Source: Manduca sexta (taxonomy: Eukaryota; Arthropoda; Insecta; Lepidoptera; Sphingidae). From it: 64,000 nt of DNA. How positions within the stretch are numbered: position 1 is the first letter of the stretch; each line of letters starts with the position of its first letter. The stretch lies in the NCBI RefSeq assembly GCF_014839805.1, contig NC_051117.1, positions 5,022,001 to 5,086,000 on the forward strand. Reading direction: 5' to 3'. Both the position numbers and the translations under genes were made by a program. The notes under the pieces are model-generated. The model did no database searches, was not told where the DNA came from, and saw only the letters and a list, made by a program, of their open reading frames with translations. This document shows positions 49,126 through 63,350 of the stretch, in pieces.

Positions 49126-52100
49126 AGAAATCACACACAATAGACAACTTCTAATCCACATTATTTTTACTATCAAACACGACGATTACTGATAATACAT
49201 TTTGTACAATTTTTAGCGCATATATCAGGTTAATTGACGCAAATCACCCACGAGTCATTACGTTTAAAGTCGCATTAGTCACGGTTGGTTATTGTTGGGC
49301 TTCCGTGCTCCAATGTCACGGCAAAACGCTGTATGTGTGTCATTGTGTACCAGTTTACTCTCTGAGAGGTGACGTTATCTCACTATAGGTATTCTGAATT
49401 ACGTAGTGTTTGGTTTATGTGGGCTGTATATATTGTTGTTTTTAATGCAATCAAGATAAAATATGTAAACAGATGCATGGTGATTTTACTGCCAATATCG
49501 CCGTCTAATGTAGGGGCGGCCCCTTGCCGCCACCTGACTCCAATTTAGGGTCGACGCGAATTCACGCATGTTGCAGAAACGATTATTATTACTTTTTGAG
49601 ATCAACCTGTCTGAAAACACAATCTGGACAGTTCGCCCTGTAAAACGAACCATTAGACCAACGGAAAGGCGCTTAACATATACAAATTGTAAGAAAATAT
49701 TATGTAATATTAAAATAACTGTTCAAATTTCGGATATTCTATCCATAACCTATGGAAAGAGGGTTCGATTTTAAATGGTACTCTTTTTACAATCAATTAT
49801 GGCTGTGCTACGAAAAAAACAATCTACGAAAAAAAATATTAAAGAATATAGGATGCAATTCGCTAATCTAAACTTAGATCATGTTTCTCTAGGCAGGATG
49901 TCACAACCTTTAGCTAAACTAGTTTTATATTGTCTACAATAAAAACAATTCATCTCAAAATATACCTAATCAAATACTGCATATTTAACTTGATATGGTC
50001 GAAAATAGGCTATTATACTTAATTTATAAAGTTCACGAATTTTTTCTATATTTGAATCTTAAATAGAATTCACGATCAAAATCCGTTTGAATATCAACAA
50101 GACAAGCCTTTATACGCTGACGGAAGAGCTAGATGTCAAAAAACGGAAAAGTGACGTAGTTATAATATCTTTATGACGTCATGGGGAACCTCTTACTTTC
50201 GTGATTCGTGCGAAAGAAAGAGATGAAACGATTACCGCATCACACGTCCATTCTAGGAAATTGCAATATTTGGAATATGAATTACTGCTCTATTTTTTAT
50301 TATTTATATTGCGGGTGTACAAAAGAGCATTTTTTTCCTATTTACTATCACGTATAGAATTATAATTATTAAAATCGATCGTAGTAAAATACCCTATTAC
50401 GCAACACAAATGAACTTCAGTAGAATGTCATGCTCGCTGGTCGGCTGATTCCGGAAATACGACTATTTATGGTCTGCTACAATAACACAGCTATTTCCTG
50501 TAATGGGTTAATCTGGAAGCCTCGCTCGACAAGGAAGTTGGCATGTCAAGGATGGAGAAATTATAGCGCACTATAATGGTTACATAATCAGATTATTGAA
50601 AACAAAAGGTATTTATTATTAAGGTACCAATATTAACGGATGATTGTTAATTATAAATCATAAAGAGTATATTTATGTCCACGATATGCAAAGTCTATGT
50701 AATAGAAATAGTATAAGCAGTAAAAAAAAATACAAGTGGAAGAGGATTAAAAATTGGATTTTGTAATTTTGATAAGGATTTACATACCCGGTCTATACAA
50801 ATCTACAAACTATTGTATCACCATAGATCTATTTTGTACACCAACAAACAAACTGACTAATATGAAATATTTGTGCTACACCGTCACGAGGAAAATTATG
50901 ATGATTGAACATAAACAGGAAAATCACCCGAGATCCGCTGCATTGTGACATCTATAAATAGACTGAATAGACTACATTTATTATTCTAATCAATGTCGTT
51001 TTAATAGATATTAATTTAACATAGAGTATCTTAGATTGAGGCGAGTAGCGCCATCTATCCATGAATGGCCGAACTAAAGTTGTTTACAAAGCGAATATAT
51101 TTTAAAATTTAGCAAAACAGTTGTCTAAAAGCTTTATAATTTATATTTTATTGTAAAATTTTAAAAACAATATATTCAAGCGGGCCATTTACAGTATTTT
51201 AGTAAATTTATATTTTGTGTTTAAGCAGGAACATTTACCGTGTCAATGTTTTAAAAAACTAATTAAAAATAATCTATCGATGAACATAATATTTATTTGA
51301 AGAAAAACACAATCACATTTCCTACGTAACAAGTAGCGCGCTCTAGTGGCGAATCTCAACACTAGAATATCTCTACATAAAAAAAATCCAACACGTTCAA
51401 AGCCCATAGCCCATAAATAAATTCAGTTTGATAACGCAACAATAGCTGTCAAAGTGGTGGTGCTTTATGTAAACGTGGTATTTTTGTTGTGAGAATAGGC
51501 ATGATCACACCCGCTGGCTGTTTTCCAGATGAGGCGCTAGTGTGTAACTGAGCAAGTCTCGACAGTGTTATATGTAGTACTTTTATTATAGGTGGTAATT
51601 AAAATTAAATAGGCAGTATTTTTTTTTCTTTGAGTATTTTTACGCAAAAATTTCTTAACTCTTCTTTTTTAAATATTGAATCAAGTTTAAAAGTCACGAG
51701 TTTTTCTATATCTGATAGAATTCATTTGCAGGAAAAAAAACTGTCAGTATCATAATTTGAAAATACGTAATTACAATTTATAGACAATTAAATAACTTTC
51801 GCAACTGATTAAATTCTAAGGGATATATTTTTGTGATCAAAAAATATTAGTGTTAATCGTAGTGGAGCTTCAGTATCTTTATACTACTGACATAATTTCT
51901 ACAATTTTAAATATTAATGTAGGGTAAGAACACCTATGGGATTTATTTATATAAAAAAACATGGTCATTACTCCCAAAAAACAGCTAATGAGTGCGTGAA
52001 AAATTATCATCTTGATTGGAGCCTAATTTGAGTAATTACTGACTCGCTGAAACACTAAAATTTGATTAACGTAATGGGATCGGCATGAACCTTTTAATAT

Positions 52101-52944
52101 GAAACGCATTAGGAACCATTTATTCAACATCAATATTTTCCATTAGTTGTTTGACCTTGGGAACATTTTCATCGAAGAATATTCTGGAGTGAAATATAGC
52201 TGTTATTTTTAGTTATACTGTTTTAGATTTATGTTTATCATTCATATTTGTAGGGCAGATGTCTGTTAAATTACTGATTTTATACAAATACATATCGGAT
52301 TCTTATTACGATTGTATTCTTCTTGCAGACTTAATTTTTTTTTAGAAAACTCAAAGCTGTCTTTACTCAATATTAATGTAAAATAAAAATATAACGCAAG
52401 TATGCAATTGGTTCTTTATCTACATAACCAATAGCAAAAAAAATACATGGAAAAGGTTTGATTAGTCACGAATTATTGTAATATTTTTTTTATTATAGAT
52501 TATGTACAAACCAATTGTAAACACGCTTTGAACCGATATCGCTTGGAGCAATTTCATACATTATTTCGTAAGCATGTAATTACAATAGTATTTGTTGTAA
52601 GGCACTGTTACGTGGTAAGCCTCATTATTAGATTATTAGATCATTATTAGATCAGAGGCCGTAGCCAAGATCTCTTTCTACAATCGTTGATGCTAATATA
52701 AATCAGAAAATCTTTGGTATAGCAAATTAGAACTATATGTCAGAGGCTAGGTTATATTATTTCTATACATGATGTCAGCATCTATAAAGTACCGTAGTTA
52801 AGGCAGTGACAACGGTGCCCCGGCATAAGAGTCAAACCCTAGAAGGAAGAGGAGAGTAAAAAATGACTATACAAACACCGAGTTTATGTCATGCGTAGTA
52901 TAACCTATAAAAATAATTATTACATACTAAATGTTGTTCGTGGC
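49126..52944. other. no gene recognised
   Basis: AT-rich. Several agcgccatcta-type motifs (51049-51060 and weaker ones at 51341-51351 and 51531-51540) are the only notable sites. Confidence 0.4.
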
Positions 52945-53220
52945 TTCGCCTGCGTGCCTTTCCTACTATAAAAGTCCCTAAAACACTATAATGATTCATA
53001 GCGCCACCTGTATACACTAACGCCATCTATTTCAAATTGAGATTAAAAATCTATTAATTTCCATTGGAGCAAATTAACGGGATAAGAATAGCCTATGCGC
53101 TAATTTAGGACATGGTTTCTCCGTGTAATATTACATCCAAAACCGTTCAGTTATTTCTGAGTTTCTAACAAAGATCCAAAAATGTTCACTCTATGATATT
53201 AGTAAGATAATGACCCTATT
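52945..53220. repeat. dispersed repeat tail with gcgccacct motifs
   Basis: Starts gtggcttcgcctgcgtgcc and contains gggataagaatagcctatgc, catccaaaaccgttcagtta and tctaacaaagatcc, the pattern of a common insect retroelement tail. It includes agcgccacct at 53000-53009. Confidence 0.5.
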
Positions 53221-53807
53221 ATTTATATATTTATTTATTAACTCTCACCTGGCACATAAATCTATTAACGGCAGTGGATCTACTCATTAATTACTAGGGG
53301 GCTTTGGAGGTAGTCCACGATGGTCAAGTACTCATTAATCTACTAATACTTGCGTAATATGAATAAAATATCGTATGTATAGATAATGTCCACGCACTGA
53401 TAACGTCACCATAGCAACGAATACATAAAACATATGACATACTACATTTTAACACTGTATATAAAAACGTAATATGTTATTTCCCTTTATACAATACAAA
53501 AAGATTATTTAATCTAAAATAGAGTTATTAGTATACGTAAAACATACGTAATTTGTTTTTAATGTAGATTTCATCTGTAATAATTGTTCGACGCAGTTAC
53601 GTACTACGGTCGCAGAATGAATATCTGTTACATGGGCGGTTGGGTGCCCTAGACATTTCAATAGCGGGTGATTCAATGAACTAAATTAGTGACAACTACA
53701 CGCGTTATCATTATTGATTTTTTTTATCGGTCGCAAACTTTTTCATACTACAAAACATATGCAATTGATTAAGTAAATATTCATGGCGGAAAGTGAGTGC
53801 ATTAGTT

Positions 53808-53860
53808 GCGCCTCTGCCCACCCCTTAGGGGGTAAAAGACGTGTGTATGTGTATGTAAAA
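53808..53860 (-). mobile_element. SINE 5'-side fragment
   Basis: gcgcctctgcccacccctta followed by gggtaaaagacgtgtgtatg matches the head side of the SINE family seen at 20509 and 4286. Confidence 0.5.
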
Positions 53861-54504
53861 TGCCGAAAAATATCATCTTATTCATTATTCATTTTTACTC
53901 GTGAGTCTACCTTCGAAGTCTCGGTTGAATAGAAACTAAAGTGTGGGTTTCTTACAAGCGCCGACCTCTATTCCACCCGACGATTAAAATCCTTTCTTAG
54001 CAACTGCCTGCAGTCCCTAAGGAACATATTTACAAGAGTTCTAATTTTAGGCCTCATAGTTCCTAAGGATTCGTGATTAGATAGTCAGACCCATTTAGCG
54101 TTAGAATGTTTTGAATTTATTACAATTAATTATAATAATTACTGACGCATGTTATCTACTGTTTATACGCATTATATTATCATTCATTGTCTGATTAATC
54201 GCATATTTACATATGACCTTGATCTTTTAACTATGACGCTATGTCTAAAAGTCGAAAAGCGTTATTGTATCATTAATATAAATAAAACAAAATATGTCAT
54301 CGCTATACTTATGTCTGACGTGACAATAATCTCCCGTTATTATATTTTGTGACAGAAATACCGTATTTTTTTTAAGTTCAATATATCTCATTGGTATTCA
54401 AGAGCTTTCTCACATCCTCCAACGTTTCTTCAGTAAGTGTTTTTATTTTAGTTAGTTTACTATGTTAGTTCGTTGCTTGAATCTTGCCTATCAATTGCAA
54501 ATAA

Positions 54505-54850
54505 CGTCACCCTTGTGTATTGAAAAAGTTGGCGAAACAAAATTTAGGCGAAGAATTGGTCACATTTCTATCATGCGCAATTTTGCCTGCCTGGCGGCTC
54601 TAGTTTTAACTGCTCGTGACCGCTTATAAACGTTCAATGCCGAAAGAATTGAAGTGCATTGCTTTAAATTTCGCTCTTGTATAGAAAACAAAAAAAGTGG
54701 GCGAAGAATTGGTTATCTTCCTATTATGTGTGATGATTCCCGTCTGACGACTCTAGTTTTAATTTAACTAAAAGTGACCGCAAAAAACTTCCAATGTCGA
54801 AAGCATTGCCGTAAATGCCGACCTTGTGATGAAAACCAAAAAATAATTCA
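54505..54850. repeat. tandem repeat, period about 154 bp, 2.3 copies
   Basis: Copies begin near 54510, 54672 and 54820 with (c/g)ccttgtg.. followed by an A-rich tract. Copies 1 and 2 share gcgaagaattggt, ctctagttttaa and gtgaccgc, plus aatg(c/t)cgaaag. Confidence 0.7.
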
Positions 54851-57014
54851 ATATTTTCAGCTAAAAGTCACTTCAACTTTACAAATGTCATGGGACAGTA
54901 ACCCCGGCTTACTCATATGTTTTTAAAAAACACATTTTCTCGTTCTAAAATCCTTTAGTGAGCTCATAACCACCCACATTTTCAAACACCTCAATGGAAA
55001 ACAAAATTGCACTCATTGCAGTAAACTTCCAGATTTAGAATCGGTGAATAAACGGAAAATACTTCGTGCCCTAAGTGGGTGGCACTAGATTGCTATTTAG
55101 TAGCAGTTGTTGCCTGTTTGGGATTCGAATCCGTATGATTCAAGCGAAATAATTGCATGGTAACATGCGTATAGCGAACAAGGAGGTAGCGTTGTATTAA
55201 TTGTTATAAACATCTGGTTAGTATAATAATTATGTTATAACACAATGATTTCGTATGTTTACCTTATTGTTAAACATTGAAATAACAATAATTTTACGAA
55301 TTTTATCGCCCCCCGTGACCATAAGTGTGCAAAGTCTTCGAAACGTCCGGAGAAAATAATAATATAAAAACACGATAAATTTTACGCTATTTAAGTAACC
55401 CATTTTAAAAGCTGTAGTCATTATAATTTGAATGTTTGTAAGTATCTACAATGATTGAATTGATCTTTAAATTATTATTCTAGAATACAGGCCTATATAA
55501 TTCCTTACAATGTTTTCCTTGTATATTATTAGAGTTACTTCGATGCATAAGAGCCGATTATGATGGACATACCGCCCGGAAACATGAAGACATCCTCATT
55601 ACTTTAATATTCTGTAGGTATGTCATAACTGCTGTCAATCATACAAACATATTGTATGCTCGCAAGTACATACAAGGTCATTTTGACATTGCGTTAGTAA
55701 CATGAAACCATAATATATTATATGTACTATACTTCTCTTCTTGATGCCAACACTAGCATAACTTATTCTAACTATGATGTAAAATAAAACACTTTTTAAC
55801 AAAAAATTATACTGCCTTCAAAAACCACTAAAACCAAAACAATATTTAAATTACCTATATACTGGTTACCAATTCTGGAGTAGGGTCACTAATTAAAATT
55901 GCTAGCAATTCTATACTACAAATCTAGATATCCCTGTTATGTCATAAGGTTTTCAAATCAAACTAATACATTGTTTGATTCCAAAGAGAGAAACTCGCAT
56001 TACTTTTCTAATTATGGAATTATATCTAGGTATAGTATTATCGAAGTTTTTATAGCCAAAGGCCATGACCCAGACACTGGAGTCAGGCGTGAGTCATCAG
56101 CTAATCGTAAGGTCTGCATGCCTTAGCCTACGAGAAAAAACTTCAATGCCGTAAGAAGAAAAAACAAACATATCATTATCAAATAGAAAAAATGTTTAAC
56201 CACATAATATTTGAAAAATATGCACAGAATTATGTGTAGCATAATATATTTACCTTAGTCTATGGTTCAAAATTACATTTCAAATTTAAAAAACGATGCA
56301 AAGAATGTTTTGCTATCATTCTTTAATATTATTGTTTATAAAATTATGTAACAGAACAGCATTTAGATTTTTGAATGGATTATTGAGACCATAATTTTGT
56401 TATAAAACGCAAAAGAAATTTAGACACAGATATTACATTCTTATTCCAAAAAGCAGTTGTTTTTCCATCACACAACAATAAAACCGGTTTGTCACCGCTT
56501 AAAAGTAAATGGAAATCGAAAAAATACATGCGATTTTGCACACGAAATCATAAACAAGTCCGTCTAAACAACTCGACTTAAAAGACGTTATTACTCTATT
56601 AACTATGTTGTTAGTTTTAACTTTGTATTTAAAAGTGTAAACAACCAGTACAAGTACTGCAGATTACACCGATAAGGTTTCTTACAGCGACTGTGACTAA
56701 CTCATAGATTCTCTTATCTTAATGCGACAATGCGAGAAATGCCTGACGTCTTTGTATTGCATGGAATAAGGTTGTTAGAGTCTTGATTTGTGATACTCCT
56801 TGAAATTCTGGCATTGGCTTTGTTCGGATTCTCGTTTTCTCAACGATTTATTTTATAGTGTCTAACCGTGGATTTTAATAAAAGATCCTAATCGCTTTTT
56901 CGATCGATTGTGAAAATCGATCAGAATAAATATTTTTGACATACTAACAAATCACTTATTTTGATTCGTTTATTCTCGGGATCGGAAAGAAGATGGAGAT
57001 TGGGATCGTTTACA
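54851..57014. other. no gene recognised
   Basis: AT-rich stretch. I see no exon or repeat that I can support. Confidence 0.4.
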
Positions 57015-59679
57015 GCCGGCCTAGCATGCGCGCCACGACAAAATTTTGTCGACACTTTTTCTCGTGATTTTGTCGTTTATCTCTATATGTCTACCGACAC
57101 TAACATGCGCACTCATTTTCTCGACTTGTCACGAGAAAAAGTAGAGAAAAATTTTTTTTTTATTAATCTGTGGTATTTTTGTCTACAAACCCTAACATGA
57201 CCAAATAATTTTATCGTTTTTTGACACACGTAAACGAGATATTTGTCTTCCATGATATTGTACGAAGAGATAAACCGAGAAAATTATCAATTTAATTTAT
57301 TCGTTAAAACGCGATGGTGGTATCTTACTATAGTAAAATAATATCGATATACGACAAACGAGAGGCGTGTAAAGTGGAAAGAAGACATATTATACTTAAT
57401 TGATTTATGAGATCCCTTTGATACAAAACGAATGGCATTGTATATATTAAAGAAAAGTTTGCTCCCGATTTGGAGTCTCAAGCCAAAGACATAGCCGTCT
57501 GTTTAAAGGTAATTGAATATATTTAAAACATACTTAATTACATAAGTAGCTGAGTTTAATATCAATTGAAGTATTTTGATTTATAGATAAAGGAATCATT
57601 TTTATTTTTTTAGGTAAGACTCGCGAATTTTACGTGCAAGGTATGTTAGGGCTCTTAGATTGTACACATATAAAACTATTATCTCCTAATGAGCCACAAA
57701 GTGCACAATACCAAAAAATGAGGAAGGATGCCTGCGACACCAAGGTTCAACTGGTAATGTACTATTAATTATTAAAGTTAATAGAAATAAAAAATGAATG
57801 TACTTTGAGAAATATCTTCACAATTAATACATAGCCTCTTCCCTTTCATAAAAATGAAATTAGTGTGCCAACTAATGAGGTAATAAGAGCTATTTAATCA
57901 GATTATTTGCAGTTTTCATTTTGTTTATTTTAATACTACAAATACAAATGAGTAACTTTATTTACCATTATGTTTGCAAAACTAGTACCTATATATTACT
58001 AAACAAATGTTTACATTAACATTATGGATTCAAACAGCAAAACTCTTAATTGGAATGCCAGGTATCGGAGAAGATACCATTATTATGCAACTTAACAATA
58101 TAAACAAACAATATCTTGCTTTATTTCTTTATTAAAAACTTCATATACACTGATTGTATACTGATGGACTTAACTATTGATATATGGTTATTCACAGTTT
58201 TAAATTGTTGTATAACTATATTATTTTACCACTGGTACAACTTCACATTATATTACTATTGTTAAGTAACTGTAGGTAATGCAGTATTTTATGTTACAGT
58301 GTTTCAATGGAGGAAACTATTATAAATGACCATCATATGTGAGAAGAACCTGTGCACTTATCAGTACCTGCAAGTGTCTCTCAAGCAGGATGACCTCAAT
58401 TATAATAAATAGATATTTTCCTATGTAAAAATAATCTATATTTTATTATATTCACATTTTAAATATCAAGATAGTTTTTATTATCACAACAAAATCTTCT
58501 ACACAAATTTAGGCAATAGAATATTTCATAATAACTTGTTATACAACAAATTTCCTACAATTACTGTAATTAAATACTATGAATAATTTCAAGAAACAGA
58601 AATTGCACTCTCAAGTAATTGCTGCAGTTTACTTATATTATTAATTTCCTAAACCTGTATGTTTTATCTAGTGTAGTAATAAAAATACCTAACAAAATAT
58701 ATATACTTACATGATATTAAGTATTAAAAAAAGGTAGTTTTTTTAAAAAAACTGGTTATAAAAATACATATTTCATTAAATTATTAAGTTCAAACCGAGC
58801 AATTAAAACACGTTTTAGGAGTAGTATTTGGTAAGCTCTTCAACATGGTGTTGACTGCTGGGCTAGGGACATTCCAATGAATGTAGAGGGACTTGATTCA
58901 CGGAGCTAAAACAAAAGAATATATATACTTACTTCATATTTTAATAAACACTATTACTTTTTTACTTTCAAAAACATCAATTACCATCGAATAAGAACAA
59001 ACTTGAGCTTTGTGGCTGCAAAGTTCAACTTACAACATTGGTGTTTTGCTAATAAGGTTATTGTTTCACTATACTTACATCAATTGGGTATTTTGTGAGG
59101 CCCAAAGCCACAGCCATCTCCTTCCCGATTGGACTACTGATTCCATTAGGCATTATGTTACATCGTTCTCACGGCGGGGCGTAGTCATTCGAGGTAAAGT
59201 CCGGCTTGGGCACCATATACTCGTACAAATAATTGTCTTGTTAGATTTTATTTGATTTGTGTCTGGTTACTTCGTACTCCAAAATAGTGCGGAGTTGTTA
59301 TTTTGTGTTAGAATCCTTATTAAGTATGTTGTACAAGATATTAATTTTGAATTTGTTTCCTTATTTACGTTTTTTATTTATATTATGCTCTTTGTTATGA
59401 CATAAACTGTCACATAAAACGTCACAAAAACCATAATTGGATCATAGATCTATAAAAATTGAATGAACTAAAACCATTGTAGCTATATTAGAAAATAAAA
59501 TGTTTAGAATATATATTTCAACGGGCAACATCGGTTTGTCTTCACGAGTAAACTTATGTCTTCAACGAGAAATTTGTCGATCGTGGTGCGCATGTTAGGG
59601 AAAACGAGATATTAATCGACATCGACAATTTGTCTACTCTCGTTCTCGAGATATCTCGTGATGCGCATGCTAGGCCGGC
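57015..59679 (+). mobile_element. degraded PIF/Harbinger-like DNA transposon
   Basis: Terminal repeats gccggcctagcatgcgcgcc.. (57015-57038) and its inverse at 59656-59679. Subterminal palindromes: cgacaaaattttgtcg at 57036-57051 and cgagatatctcg at the right. A transposase remnant lies inside (57614-57753). Clear 3-bp target duplications were not found, so exact ends are uncertain. Confidence 0.65.
57614..57753 (+). pseudogene. Harbinger transposase exon remnant
   Basis: After a ttttttttag acceptor the frame reads KTREFYVQGMLGLLDCTHIK, then LLSPNEPQS, and ends at a donor CTG/GTAATG. The LDCTHIKLLSP segment matches the first catalytic Asp block of PIF/Harbinger transposases (G.IDCTH..I..P). 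An upstream open stretch (57430-57511, ..KEKFAPDLESQAKDIAVCLK) may be the previous exon, but its phase does not join cleanly. Later DDE blocks were not found. Confidence 0.6.
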
Positions 59680-62600
59680 AGGAGTCTAAGGAAAAATATT
59701 TTATAATTTAAATAAAGAAGAGGTTTATCGTTTGACTCTTCTCTACACTGGTATGAATTTAAATACATCAATGTTATGGTTTATATTATATTTTAATTAT
59801 TATTTGATTTATAAATAACAATATTTAAGGATTTGTCCCATTCATTTTTAAAAAACATAAGGCGTCTTTAGTCTCTACCTAAAGCAACATTTATATTTAT
59901 TTTATAATTCATTTATAATTATTTTAAAGTTACATGAATGTATTATCTATTAGACATAGTATCTCGCCAACGTCAGTTGCACATTCTATTGACATCTTTG
60001 ATCCGTGCTAAATCAAGTATGTTAATTATAAATTATAGTAGGCCTTGAATCAAATGCTCTACGCGTTTTATCGCGGTTTTGGCTACAGAGTTGCCAAGTT
60101 AAACTAAATTGTCGGTCTACTTGGATACCAGAATTACGATTTTTTTATGAAATCTTGATACAGTTTATTTAGAAGTATTAAACTTTTTTGTAAACTTTTA
60201 GACCATATGTATTAATCATATGATATAGCATCACTGAATAAATATAACATATTATTGACAACTAAAATACGGCACAAAAATCACTCGAAAATGTAGTGTC
60301 GTATGAAATGAAATTAGGCATAATGTAGAGTCGGCGAAATGCAATTTTCCACGTATAGTGCAGGAAAAATTTGACTTAGTTTCACTGACCATCTCCTTGA
60401 TTTTTAACCCCCCTTCCCTTTCCCCCCCTCTTTTAATCCAGTCTCAGGAAACTTGTTAAAAAGCTGAATATAATATTTCGGAATCAACTCGCATAATCTG
60501 GCAACACTCAACCCACATAGAGCGGAACAGGTTCCTATCGTGTAACAGATAAATCGAAGAGTTGAGGTCAGACCGGCCTTACATCATTGATAGCTATTAA
60601 ACTGTAGCCTTTAACGTCCGTGCCCAGTTGGGTATACATGGATTTAGATATTTGATACTTTTCCTAAATATTTGAAGAGCTGTTTAACTTTTAGTAAATT
60701 TTTTAAACCTATTTTTGTAGTTAGTTTTTAAATTTTAGTACAGTTAATAGTTTGCACATTTATTATAACGTTTACGGTGATTGTTTTTATGAATCATGAT
60801 AATAGTTAGTCCACCATCATATATTATGCAAAGTTGATCTATATTGTGTACCTGAATATCGTGCCTAATTTCTATAGTTGAAACAATAGTTACATATCGT
60901 GCCAAGTTATCATAAACTATCAAAACGTTCATTATTCAAGTATCAAAAATACTCAAATTATTTTGTTCTACACCTTGGTAGGTGTAATTTAAAATTTCAA
61001 AGTATCTTGTAACTTTACAAATTGTTGCGTGTGAAGAAAATTACCCCCAAAAATACCCATTAAGCCGTCAATCAAGAAACCTTGCCACGTAACGCCTGTG
61101 CGAAATGTCAGATTAAACGAAACCTCCTTTGAGTTGGGCTTTAATGTATAGAGCCTTTGCTCGCGGCTCCGTCCCCTTAAAAAGTTTCCCCAGGATAAAA
61201 ATCCCACTTTATATTTAAAATAAGAACTCTATCAATACATCTGTGAAAATTGCAATTAATACAATAGTTATCGTGTACTGCGTGTGCAGACATAGAGAGT
61301 AGAGACTGACAGAAAGACACAAAAATCTATAAACCGTTTTGGCTTTTGTTCCACTAATAAAGACCCTCATATTAGTTTTTTTTTTCAATACCTTTAACGT
61401 ATACACAGCAGTCAGTTACAATTTTATTATATATAAGGTAACTTATTCAAAATGGATTAGGTACGGCCTGTCATCAACTATTTCATCATGTTTCTACATA
61501 GACTCGAGTATTTAGAAACAAATTACTCATATATTTACCTTAAGACAGATTAACTGTATAGTGCTCTATCATTGGTTATCGGACTGCAAAACATGGCTAC
61601 TACTTGAAAACATTAAACAACATATTAACGAAGATTTAAGTATATTGCGCCTTATAAAAATCTTTAAGAGAAACAAGTTTTTTACAAACTTTCTGGCAGC
61701 TGGTAACCTATCAACCCGCATTGTACCACCATGATGAACTAAAGTATATTCCTATATAACCATGAATGTGGAAACATTTGCCCATCAACATGCCATTAAC
61801 AACACAATAAAAAGAACAATCCGCAATAAACAGTGGTAACAAACATTTTTCAATTTGTTTACATTGAATGCAAGTTACGCGGAGGCCGAGTCTGCAAAAA
61901 CCGATTTTATTTACTTATGTAAAGTTTTTATAATTGCATCTGCTAGATCGACGTTTAGTTTAATGCGTGGATGAAAGCCGATTCCCGCGTCGGTGTAATA
62001 AATAGTTTTGTTCTGATCTATTTCAGATTTTGTTGGTACTTAAATCTAATAAATCGTAAAATCTCGCGCGCAACATGTTTCCTGGAACATTATTGTTTTA
62101 TTAATATTCAGGGGAATATTGGTTAATTTTACCTATGTCATTGGGTGGATTTAGTGGAGTTTAATATTAAAGATGGCAGTTATTGTTGGTAATTATAATA
62201 AACTTACGTATATTTCCCAAATGCTAAAGATAAACAAACAAGTCAGATGGTAAACAAAGATTAGAACGTCGATGCGACACTAAGGACATTCTTCGAAATT
62301 ATCCATGACGGAAAATATAAATGTCTTGAATTATTTTCAATATCCATAATTTATTATGGTAAACATGAACACGTCCCCAAACTACTGCCAATGAATCATT
62401 GTTTGAACTGCGCGTTTAGAGTCCACCATTGAAGGTTCTATACAAAACACGGGTCACATTAGTCATTCCATGAGCGACAATGTGACTTATTTTAATTTAT
62501 GTACATATCTTCACGTCCTTCGTACTGTGGGGTGGATTAAGGTGACCCCACTTTTACTAAAAACAGTTACTTACTTCTGTAGCTACATTTAATATTTTAT

Positions 62601-62871
62601 TTAATTATATCAAGTTTGCAAGTTATCTGCGTTCAAAATAAACTTAAACAAGTTAATAAGCAAAAATCACTGACTCATTCAATGAAAATCGTATGTGTAG
62701 GACACGAAAATAACCTTCGTATGCCGTGTACATGCGCGTAAAATTAAAATTCCTGCTACCAGTTTAATAATAAATTTTGGCGGTTCGCCACCGACGTTAA
62801 CCGGCTTCGTTCATATGCAGAAAAATTAAAGCGGCTTACACACTTATCTAATCACAGAATAAACAACTCAC
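59680..62871. other. no gene recognised
   Basis: AT-rich sequence with a pyrimidine-rich run at 60408-60441. Short frames only. Confidence 0.4.
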
Positions 62872-62957
62872 CTGAAGGGATCAGTCCTTATTAGCGTTTC
62901 ACTAACACTTTCAGTTTCTTCACAGCACAGAATGTGATACACGAACAAAAGAACCAT
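62872..62957 (-). other. candidate 5' exon on - with strong donor
   Basis: On - the sequence ends CTTCAG/GTGAGT (donor at 62871). An ATG at 62955-62957 opens 28 codons (MVLLFVYHILCCEETESVSE..) but in a phase that does not continue the ankyrin frame at 28562. Spliced there it would stop after about 12 codons and could act as an upstream ORF, with translation restarting at the in-frame ATG of [13 protein letters not shown]. Speculative. Confidence 0.3.
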
Positions 62958-63067
62958 ACATCACAGTTACATCATCGAATATTCGCGGAAATTAGCGTTG
63001 CCATACGTTCAAACAAACACTATGGGTAATAATTAGCATAAATACACAAAACCGTAAATATACTTAC

Positions 63068-63350
63068 ACCGGTGTTATGACGCGCGGCTGTATGTTCGGA
63101 TGCCCTTTGCCTTTTAAGATTTAAAGTTAGATAGCTGTTCTATATTTGAATTGGATTAAGTTGATTGGTTAATTGAATTTGTAGTGTTGTGCGTCGTGAT
63201 AAACGCGGAGAGGTCGCGCGGCGACTGGCCGCGCTCGCCCGTCGTATCATTGACGCCGGCTCACGTGCGTTTGCATGCAAAAAACTTTTACACAGACACA
63301 TAACTCTCGCACAGAACTGACGAGAAACGCACCGTAGTGCACCGAAGGGA
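63068..63350 (-). promoter_or_regulatory. CpG-rich candidate promoter and noncoding first exon
   Basis: CG-dense block (ggtcgcgcggcgactggccg, cgctcgcccgtcg, gacgccggctcacgtgcg) in AT-rich surroundings. It is followed on - by a strong donor ACACCGGT/GTAAGTA at 63068/63067. No open frame, so a 5' UTR exon of a - strand gene, most likely ankyrin, is the best guess. Confidence 0.4.
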
